Assembly: GCA_031257735.1 (NCBI GenBank)
Contig: JAIROC010000166.1
Coordinates: 1 to 12,617 of the forward strand
Direction: 5' to 3'
DNA: 12,617 bases
Origin: Bacteroidales bacterium
GTDB lineage: Bacteria > Bacteroidota > Bacteroidia > Bacteroidales > WCHB1-69
The notes beneath the pieces were generated by a model that saw only the letters and a list, made by a program, of their open reading frames with translations, was not told the DNA's origin and did not search any database. This document shows positions 7,441 through 12,617 of this stretch, piece by piece. Each line of letters starts with the position of its first letter. Positions within the stretch are counted from its first letter, which is position 1. Made by a program: the position numbers and the translations under genes.

Positions 7441-8892
7441 CTAATATCTATTCCTGTCTACCTGTTTGGGTGTTTCAAGCATAGGAAAAATGTCAAAAAA
7501 TTGTTTAAGTAATCCCTGATTTGGTGATTTTGCAGGATAAGAAACAATTTTTCCCTGCGAATCTATCAAAACGCCAAGAGGCAATCCATAGACACTATAC
7601 GCATCTATAAAAGAATAATTTCCACCAAAATGTAAGAATGTCCAATCAAATTCTTTGTGTGAATTGACAAAATGATACAGATTTGCCTGTTCAAAGTCAA
7701 CCATAATACTGACAATTTGTAAACTGTCTTTATATTTTTCATGCACCGATTTTAAAATCAACATTTCACGAATACAGTCTTCACAATATGTCGAAAAGAA
7801 ATGCAAATAAAGATATCTTCCTTTAAAATCACTAAGCGAAACAGAAGAATTATATACATCTTTCAATACAAAATCAGGGGCTTTGGTTGCTGTTCGTAAT
7901 TTCGTCAAATATTTTATCAGGTTGTTGGACATTGTTTGATGTTCTTCAAATTTTGATACACTATTCATTTGAGATAAAAGATACAATATGTTTTTTCGAT
8001 TGAACTCATCTTCCAATTCATACAATTCTCCCAATCCTTTTATAAATACCATTTCCCGTATTCTTTCATTCACAAGAACAGGTTCTTTTCCCATTGCGTC
8101 TAATAGCTTATAATAGTCTCGATTGATATTAATGTTTTCATAAAGTATTTGATGAGGAATTTTTCGTGTTCCTGTATATAAGTAATTTTTAAAAAAACTG
8201 TCAAAAAAATCCATATAGGCAATGTTATTGTAAAAAATATAGCGACTATCCAAATATTTGCGATACAGTTTTTCCTTGTCTTTGTGATAGTATAACAAGT
8301 CAATACTTGCAATACTGTACTTGACATAAACAGAATAATAATCAATAGCCTCATAATCGACGAAAAATTTCTTTGTAAGCAGTCCTATCAAACTGTCATA
8401 AGTATGTTTTTCCATACCTCTATAAATGGATGAAGTATATTGATAAAGAAACCTCGAAAGATACTTGTCAAACAAATTAATTTTATAGTTTAATTCAGTA
8501 GTATCGACAGGAATTATATAGGTTTTTATCATTCCGCCTAATATTTCTGCATCAATACGGTTTAAGTATTTTTCATCAATAGACAGTGTAATCTGATAAT
8601 GTTTTTCAGGTTCTATAAAAATAGAGCCGTAGGTAGTGTTATAGGCAATAGTAAGTAAAACAGTTTCATTTGTCGGAATTTCAACACGAAAATCACCCTC
8701 CTTACTTACATTGACCGTCGAACACAAAACTCTTTCCTTTAATAACAGATCATTGTAAAAATAAAATCGCAATTGATTTCCTTTCGCAAAAGAAGCCTGC
8801 CCTGAGATTACAACAGGTTTAATGGCTAAAACAAAGATCCACTGTGTCAGAAAAAAGAACAATAATGACAATCTTTTTACATTTATTTTCAT
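7441..8892 (-). CDS. TlpA-like thioredoxin-fold exported protein
   Basis: The 483-residue product is probably a periplasmic or envelope thiol-disulfide protein. An N-terminal hydrophobic segment (about residues 8-24) after basic residues looks like a signal peptide; there is no lipobox. The middle 300 residues are rich in Tyr, Lys and Asp and have no domain I can name. Their start (SGQASFAKGNQLRFYFYND) resembles the beta-rich N-terminal domains (DUF4369-like) of Bacteroidota TlpA proteins. The thioredoxin domain spans about 345-465: APDFVLKD and LSDFKGRYLYLHFFSTYC lead to the CxxC motif CEDC at 370-373, and the cis-proline is in YGLPLGVLID (P438). The CEDC sequence and the missing Trp before it (TYC in place of WC) differ from classic thioredoxins. 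It follows coaD by 12 bp and so is the last gene of a three-gene operon. Its DNA is very AT-rich (17 G+C of 60 in one line counted). Confidence 0.85.
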   Translation of the reverse strand: MKINVKRLSLLFFFLTQWIFVLAIKPVVISGQASFAKGNQLRFYFYNDLLLKERVLCSTVNVSKEGDFRVEIPTNETVLLTIAYNTTYGSIFIEPEKHYQITLSIDEKYLNRIDAEILGGMIKTYIIPVDTTELNYKINLFDKYLSRFLYQYTSSIYRGMEKHTYDSLIGLLTKKFFVDYEAIDYYSVYVKYSIASIDLLYYHKDKEKLYRKYLDSRYIFYNNIAYMDFFDSFFKNYLYTGTRKIPHQILYENININRDYYKLLDAMGKEPVLVNERIREMVFIKGLGELYELEDEFNRKNILYLLSQMNSVSKFEEHQTMSNNLIKYLTKLRTATKAPDFVLKDVYNSSVSLSDFKGRYLYLHFFSTYCEDCIREMLILKSVHEKYKDSLQIVSIMVDFEQANLYHFVNSHKEFDWTFLHFGGNYSFIDAYSVYGLPLGVLIDSQGKIVSYPAKSPNQGLLKQFFDIFPMLETPKQVDRNRY

Positions 8893-8904
8893 CTGTTTTA
8901 TCCT

Positions 8905-9372
8905 TTATTTGTTTATTATATCCAAGATGTTATCGGGGACAAAAGCCGAGACATCACCCCTGTTTATCAAAATATCCCGAACAACCGAAGACGATATCCC
9001 TGCATATTGAGGTTCCGTAAGCAAAAACAAAGTCTCTATCAAAGGAGATAATAATCTGTTTGCATGGGCAATAGTAGACTCTATCCCCCAATCCATATCA
9101 GAACGTAAACCCCGAACAATGTAACGGATATTATTCTTTTTACAGAAATCTATCGTTAATCCTTCGTAGGAAACAACGCTTATCTTCTTTATATCGGCAA
9201 AGGTTTTTTGAATAAATAAAAGTCGCTCTTCCATAGAAAACATACATTGTTTGTCTGTATTTTTTCCAATAGCAATAATCAAATGGTCAAAGATATTGGA
9301 TGCACGTAAGGCAATAGATTGATGTCCTTTAGTAATGGGATCGAAAGACCCCGGATAGATGGCTGCAATCAT
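8905..9372 (-). CDS. coaD: Phosphopantetheine adenylyltransferase
   Basis: CoaD transfers AMP from ATP to 4'-phosphopantetheine, giving dephospho-CoA, the penultimate step of coenzyme A synthesis in the cytoplasm. At 155 residues it has the normal family length. The nucleotidyltransferase signature AIYPGSFDPITKGH (4-17) contains the TxGH nucleotide-binding motif at 14-17. VRGLRSDMDWGIE (86-98) matches the conserved RGLR-x3-D-x3-E region that contacts phosphopantetheine. GISSSVVRD (125-133) is the second nucleotide-binding ISSxxVR motif. All key residues are present and the gene appears intact. It sits between the DUF4831-type gene (15-bp gap) and the TlpA-like gene (12-bp gap), so the three are almost certainly co-transcribed. 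Confidence 0.97.
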   Translation of the reverse strand: MIAAIYPGSFDPITKGHQSIALRASNIFDHLIIAIGKNTDKQCMFSMEERLLFIQKTFADIKKISVVSYEGLTIDFCKKNNIRYIVRGLRSDMDWGIESTIAHANRLLSPLIETLFLLTEPQYAGISSSVVRDILINRGDVSAFVPDNILDIINK

Positions 9373-9387
9373 AACATTTGTATTTTT

Positions 9388-10563
9388 TTATTCTTTTATT
9401 TCCATGTATTTTAAAGAACCCGTCAAAGGATCTATCTCAAACGAAGAAACATTTGAAGGTAAAGGAAGCGTTTCCCCAAATTGAGAAATCGGATAAACGC
9501 CAAAATCCTGTACCAAATCATTTTCCCTGTACAAAGAAAAAAGATAATATTGAGGTTTACGGTAATATAAAACACTTTCACTTGTTTTGTTATTCTTTTG
9601 GGATTTGGTTTCTTCAAATTTTTTATCGGCTTTTTCAACAGCTTCGTGAATTCCTTTGGAGGTTAATCGAAGGGTATAATTTATTTTTGTTCTATCTTCT
9701 CCTCTGTTTCCTATTCCATACTTTTCTGAAAATTGAAATAGGGGTAAGGTAATGACATTTCCTTTTTGTACAGGCGCTATGGTAAAAGTATAGGATAATT
9801 CTTCTTTTTCGGTTATTCCTTTAAAAAGCGCCAAATATTCATCTTCTTTTTTTTGCAATTCCGATAGCATTCGTTCCAATTGAGAGAAATCTGTTTCATG
9901 GTCTCCGTTAATGAGAAACCAACGTGCTTCTCGTATTGTTTCGATTGTTTTTATGGCTTCTTCAGCCTGTTGTTGCGTTGGCTTGGCAAATAATCGTTTG
10001 GTTATTTTGGGAATTTGAACGACAACAGTATCAAAAACCTCCTGTATATAAGTTGTATCGTATTTTTCTATCATTGCATCTGCCTTGTAAAGGCTAAATC
10101 GGTTCTGTCTGTGTGTGGATGTATTTTCCATGTCTAACGGTTGCTTTTCCTGCCATAAAGAAGTTGTGGGGTTACTGTAACTCGACAACAATAACTCCTT
10201 ATATAAAAGATGATACAAATTGTTATCCGTATTGGAAACGTCCGCTCGATACACATGCCCAACATCTATACGGGAATGAATATCTATTTTTACACAGGAA
10301 ATAGCATAATGAACAGCATCTTCCCGAACAACAGATGAAAGTCCTGTAACTTTTCCCGCATAATCCGCCAAAGGACCTTTATAGGTTTGTATTTTATTAA
10401 TCACGACGGTAATCGTAAAATAGTTTTCTGGCAGAGCATAATAAAAACTTTCTTTTGTTTTTCCTTTCTTTTCCACTTGATTTGCAGTAGCGTTTATTGC
10501 TTCGACGCTATCTGTAAAAAATAAAGAAAACATTCCTAAAATCAAAATGCGAAACATTGTCAT
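9388..10563 (-). CDS. DUF4831-type exported protein of unknown function
   Basis: The 391-residue protein starts with a probable signal peptide (MTMFRILILGMFSLFF then a cleavage region near DSVEA-IN), so it acts outside the cytoplasm. Residues about 40-110 (YALPENYFTITVVINKI, GPLADYAGKVTGL, VVREDAVHYAISCVKID) match my memory of DUF4831, a Bacteroidota family often found near coaD. The function is unknown. A central stretch (about 185-250) is strongly helical and charged (RLFAKPTQQQAEEAIKTIE, RMLSELQKKEDEYLALFKG), and a C-terminal beta-rich part ends in FEIDPLTGSLKYMEIKE. There are no catalytic motifs. It is the first gene of the operon with coaD and the TlpA-like gene. An alternative ATG two codons in would change nothing. 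Only the family name is uncertain; the gene itself is clear. Confidence 0.78.
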   Translation of the reverse strand: MTMFRILILGMFSLFFTDSVEAINATANQVEKKGKTKESFYYALPENYFTITVVINKIQTYKGPLADYAGKVTGLSSVVREDAVHYAISCVKIDIHSRIDVGHVYRADVSNTDNNLYHLLYKELLLSSYSNPTTSLWQEKQPLDMENTSTHRQNRFSLYKADAMIEKYDTTYIQEVFDTVVVQIPKITKRLFAKPTQQQAEEAIKTIETIREARWFLINGDHETDFSQLERMLSELQKKEDEYLALFKGITEKEELSYTFTIAPVQKGNVITLPLFQFSEKYGIGNRGEDRTKINYTLRLTSKGIHEAVEKADKKFEETKSQKNNKTSESVLYYRKPQYYLFSLYRENDLVQDFGVYPISQFGETLPLPSNVSSFEIDPLTGSLKYMEIKE

Positions 10564-10640
10564 ATCTTTAATTTAAAGAGTAAGTAATTTATTCTTTCGT
10601 TGTCTATCAACAACCAAATACGTAAACGTATTTTATCGCA

Positions 10641-10648
10641 GAAAAGTA
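10641..10648 (-). promoter_or_regulatory. Weak candidate -7 element for the DUF4831-coaD operon
   Basis: The minus strand reads TACTTTTC, one base off TAnnTTTG, 77 bp upstream of the first start codon. A TTTC at 10669-10672, 20 bp further upstream, could be a degenerate -33 box. Both boxes deviate at the final G. The latter lies inside the repeat at 10657-10707, so the repeat may supply part of the promoter. Confidence 0.25.
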
Positions 10649-10656
10649 CAAGTCAA

Positions 10657-10707
10657 TCTTCGTCAATTGAAAATTGAAAATGAGCTAACGCACGAAAATG
10701 TCCAATC
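10657..10707. repeat. Left copy of the direct repeat flanking the fic gene
   Basis: The copy contains CTTCGT, then AATTGAAAATTGAAAATGAG, then ACG, CGAAA and TCCAAT. It matches 12056-12106 in the same orientation with a handful of substitutions and a 1-bp length difference. A shorter inverted copy of the AATTGAAAATTGAAAATGA part lies at 10931-10949. The two full copies bracket the Fic gene at a distance of about 1.4 kb. Confidence 0.7.
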
Positions 10708-10724
10708 AGCGTTGTCATTATAAA

Positions 10725-10805
10725 GGGCTGAAAGCCCGAAATCAATAGCACAGGGCAACGCCCTGTGTAACGTAACGCCCTAAGAACTAAGCCCTGAAAG
10801 GGCGT
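10725..10805. repeat. GC-rich multi-hairpin repeat cluster
   Basis: Three to four compact hairpins lie in 81 bp. GGGCT-GAA-AGCCC is at 10725-10737. CACAGGGC-AAC-GCCCTGTG is at 10749-10767. ACGCCCT (10775-10781) pairs with AGGGCGT (10799-10805), which competes with GCCCT-GAA-AGGGC at 10791-10803. The first and last hairpins share the GAA loop with swapped stems. The block is far richer in G+C than its surroundings. It resembles, from memory, the dispersed intergenic hairpin repeats seen in many Bacteroidota genomes. It is non-coding, and could be a mobile palindromic repeat or a structured RNA. Confidence 0.65.
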
Positions 10806-10842
10806 AATCAATGATATGACCTGTAAGAGCAGCGGAGGTAAT

Positions 10843-10880
10843 TAGTGTCTGTCTATAAAGTATAAAAAAGTAATCATCAA
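10843..10880. mobile_element. Truncated copy of the inverted-repeat element
   Basis: These 38 bp match positions 2393-2430 with one mismatch, including the end AGTGTCTGTCTATAAAGTA and the inner TATAAAAAAGTAATCATCAA. After 10880 the similarity fades and no right-hand inverted arm follows before the fic gene. This is therefore a solo end or a copy broken by later insertion or deletion. Confidence 0.65.
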
Positions 10881-10942
10881 CGTTGTTGTTTAGATGTCTT
10901 TGTCTGTTTTCACACTGCCTCTTTTTCTTTCATTTTCAATTT

Positions 10943-11944
10943 TCAATTAATGGAGTTGATTACATATTTTCTTCCCTTGTTTTTACCTTCCACTCTCAAG
11001 ATACCGAGTTCGGCAAAGCGGGCGAGATATTTTTTAACGCTGACATCGGATTTATTAGTAAGCAGTTGAGCGCGATAATTGGTTATCTCGCCATTCTTGT
11101 CTATGTAACCTGCAATTTGTTCCAAAAACTCAAGTTCGGTTTTTGAAAGTTTATCGGTATTTATATCGGTAAATATATCGGTAATTTTTCTATTCGGCAA
11201 CTCTTCCAACGCCTGCAAAACAGCATCAAGCATAAACTCAATAAAAACTTCGGAATTGCCTGTTTTCTGCGATTTTTCCAAAGCATCATAATAGCCCTGT
11301 TGATTTTCATACACAACGGTTTCCACAGGTAACCATGCTAACAGTTCGTTCCATTTCGACAAAATCAATGTTTGCCACAGTCGCCCGATTCTGCCGTTTC
11401 CGTCCATAAAAGGGTGGATAAATTCTATTTCAAAATGTACAATGGAACTTTTAATTAGCGGGTGCATATCCGATTTCTTTGCCCAGGTAAACAAATCGGT
11501 AATAAGCTGCGGTACAAATTGATAATTTGCACCTGCGTGAATGAGTTTTGTACCTTCAAATACGCCTACACCCTGTGAACGAAAATGCCCCGCATCGCGT
11601 ACTAGTTCGGAAGTCATAAACTGATGGGCTTTCAGGAAATCCTTTACCTTATAGGGATCGTATTCAAGTAAATGATCGTATGCCTGATACGCATTTTTTA
11701 CTTCCTGAATCTCGTGCGGCAACCCTAATACACGCTTACCTTCAATAATATCTGTAACCTGTCCCAAAGTCAGCGTGTTGTTTTCAATCGCCAAAGACGA
11801 CTGAATAGAACGCAGGCGATTGATCTTCCGTAATCGTAAATTGCGGCTGTATAAACCAGACCCTTTCAGTTCCCCTATCTTCTCGGCAATGCGGGCAACA
11901 AGGTCAATGACTTTTGCACTTATAGTATATATTGGTATGTTCAT
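10943..11944 (-). CDS. Fic/DOC family protein, class II type (probable AMPylase) with C-terminal winged helix
   Basis: Fic proteins transfer AMP (sometimes other nucleotides) from ATP to hydroxyl side chains of target proteins. The 333-residue product has the complete catalytic motif HPFMDGNGRIGR (177-188), with catalytic His177 and the anion-binding GNGR. An N-terminal inhibitory motif [S/T]xxxE[G/N] is visible as SLAIEN (50-55), where Glu54 would block productive ATP binding, as in class II self-inhibited Fic proteins. The ATP-flap region is near 125-145 (VGVFEGTKLIHAGANYQFVP). Residues about 265-330 (LSKTELEFLEQIAGYI to KGRKYVIN) look like a winged helix-turn-helix, suggesting DNA binding or autoregulation. 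There is no separate antitoxin gene, consistent with built-in inhibition. The DNA looks richer in G+C than the neighbours (about 42 percent in three lines counted) and the gene lies between direct repeats, hinting at acquisition. The 3' end overlaps an AATTGAAAATTG-type repeat. The target is unknown. Confidence 0.93.
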   Translation of the reverse strand: MNIPIYTISAKVIDLVARIAEKIGELKGSGLYSRNLRLRKINRLRSIQSSLAIENNTLTLGQVTDIIEGKRVLGLPHEIQEVKNAYQAYDHLLEYDPYKVKDFLKAHQFMTSELVRDAGHFRSQGVGVFEGTKLIHAGANYQFVPQLITDLFTWAKKSDMHPLIKSSIVHFEIEFIHPFMDGNGRIGRLWQTLILSKWNELLAWLPVETVVYENQQGYYDALEKSQKTGNSEVFIEFMLDAVLQALEELPNRKITDIFTDINTDKLSKTELEFLEQIAGYIDKNGEITNYRAQLLTNKSDVSVKKYLARFAELGILRVEGKNKGRKYVINSIN

Positions 11945-12012
11945 CTCTATTCTATGTTTTGCTGTGAAGGCATAATATTATACGTTTAATTTTAATGCCT
12001 CAATGTCTTCGG

Positions 12013-12020
12013 CAAAAGTA
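12013..12020 (-). promoter_or_regulatory. Possible -7 element (TACTTTTG) for the fic gene
   Basis: The minus strand reads TACTTTTG, a full match to TAnnTTTG, about 69 bp upstream of the fic start codon. No good TTTG is seen at 19-21 bp further upstream, so the promoter is tentative. The right copy of the direct repeat lies 36 bp upstream of it. Confidence 0.35.
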
Positions 12021-12055
12021 CACTTTTTTTAATTATGCTGTTCATCAATTGAAAA

Positions 12056-12106
12056 CTTCGTTAATTGAAAATTGAAAATGAGTTGACGTGCGAAAGGCGT
12101 CCAATT
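12056..12106. repeat. Right copy of the direct repeat flanking the fic gene
   Basis: Same orientation as 10657-10707, sharing CTTCGT, AATTGAAAATTGAAAATGAG, ACG, CGAAA and TCCAAT. A decayed part-copy (CAATTGAAAA) directly precedes it at 12046. With the inverted part-copy at 10931-10949, three copies surround the Fic gene. Confidence 0.7.
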
Positions 12107-12145
12107 AAAGCCCTGATTGCGGTTTTGGAAATCATATATCAGAAT

Positions 12146-12502
12146 AAGGAGTTTCTTATCCGGAAAAAGGAGATCCTTATCTGAAAAAAGGAACTCCTTA
12201 TCCGAAAAAAGGAGCTCCTTATCCGAAAAAAGGAGCTCCTTATCCAGAAAAAGGAACTCCTTATCCGAAAAAAGGAACTCCTTATCCGAAAAAAGGAGCT
12301 CCTTATCCGGAAAAAGGAACTCCTTATCCGGAAAAAGGAACTCCTTATCCGGAAAAAGGAACTCCTTATCCGAAAAAAGGAACTCCTTATCCGAAAAAAG
12401 GAACTCCTTATCCGAAAAAAGGAACTCCTTATTCGGAAAAAGGAACTCCTTATCCGAAAAAAGGAACTCCTTATCCGGAAAAAGGAGTATCTTTTTTTAC
12501 TA
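12146..12502. repeat. 17-copy, 21-bp tandem repeat with central dyad and phased A-tracts
   Basis: The unit is AAGGARCTCCTTATCCGRAAA, stepping exactly 21 bp from 12146 to 12482 with no length variation. Copies 3-16 (12188-12481) are nearly identical; copies 1, 2 and 17 are decayed edges. Each unit has an AAGGA-NN-TCCTT dyad, perfect as AAGGAGCTCCTT in copies 4, 5 and 8, and the junction carries an A5 or A6 run. Variation is nearly confined to unit positions 6 and 18 (A or G), with rare changes at 15 and 17 in the core. Because 21 is a multiple of three, reading frames stay open. The plus frame gives repeats of SLSEKRN but starts only at a TTG. A minus frame gives SSFFRIR repeats, ending in TGA at 12139-12141, without an ATG. 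I therefore call it non-coding, with protein coding not excluded. Confidence 0.93.
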
Positions 12503-12617
12503 TGTAATGATAATAAATTAAAAAATATCAGTAACTTTCACTTTTTGTGGAAGACAAATGTCTTCCTTGCTTGAGATGGCGCAATATTATAATAATCATG
12601 CCACATAATGATGACTT
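12503..12617. other. Right-edge intergenic DNA with a short hairpin
   Basis: No gene is supported. A compact inverted repeat GGAAGACA-AA-TGTCTTCC lies at 12549-12566, with no T-run directly after it on either strand. A plus-strand ATG near 12595 stays open for the few codons to the window edge, too short to judge. Confidence 0.35.

Noticed and set aside
12146..12502. CRISPR array
   Set aside because: Units are contiguous 21-mers with no unique spacers, and no cas genes are nearby.
12117..12521. Plus-strand reading frame of 134 codons with SLSEKRN repeats
   Set aside because: It begins with TTG, has no visible ribosome-binding context, and is open simply because the 21-bp unit is a multiple of three with no stop in that frame. 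The frequent array variants change residues in this frame. Treated as a tandem DNA repeat.

Overview
The window looks like a stretch of an AT-rich Bacteroidales (Bacteroidota) chromosome. The evidence is a long-form urocanase, a DUF4831-type protein, a C-terminal thioredoxin (TlpA-type) envelope protein, and several TAnnTTTG promoter elements of the Bacteroidota type upstream of genes. I cannot name the genus. All eight convincing protein genes lie on the minus strand, so transcription runs from high to low coordinates.

In order of transcription from the right edge, the layout is as follows. (1) 11945-12617 has no convincing gene. It is dominated by 17 copies of a 21-bp tandem repeat (12146-12502), each built around an AAGGA-NN-TCCTT dyad and an A5-A6 tract. 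(2) A class II-type Fic protein gene (10943-11944) lies between two direct copies of a ~50-bp repeat. (3) 10564-10942 is a patchwork of dispersed repeats: an AATTGAAAATTGAAAATG block, a cluster of GC-rich hairpins, and a truncated copy of an inverted-repeat element. (4) A compact operon holds a DUF4831-type exported protein, coaD (coenzyme A synthesis) and a TlpA-like thioredoxin-fold protein (7441-10563), with gaps of 15 and 12 bp. (5) gdhA (5930-7270) has its own promoter and ends at a long hairpin. (6) hutU (3755-5755) is followed after 63 bp by an 11-unit TPR protein (2519-3691). (7) A 123-bp MITE-like inverted-repeat element (2388-2510) follows. (8) A lipoprotein zinc metallopeptidase (268-2295) is followed by another long hairpin. 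(9) The left edge carries two more copies of the inverted-repeat end motif, possibly the border of an insertion element lying outside the window.

Functionally, hutU and gdhA fit amino acid catabolism: histidine breakdown yields glutamate, and GDH interconverts glutamate with 2-oxoglutarate and ammonia. The other hut genes are absent here. coaD is a housekeeping gene, and its two neighbours are envelope proteins. The Fic gene, set among repeats and with a base composition visibly richer in G+C than its neighbours in the lines I counted, looks like accessory DNA. The most unusual object is the 21-bp array. Its period equals two DNA helical turns, which places every dyad and every A-tract on the same face of the helix. 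I see no proof of a new system, but this array and the repeat-flanked Fic locus are the places to look.
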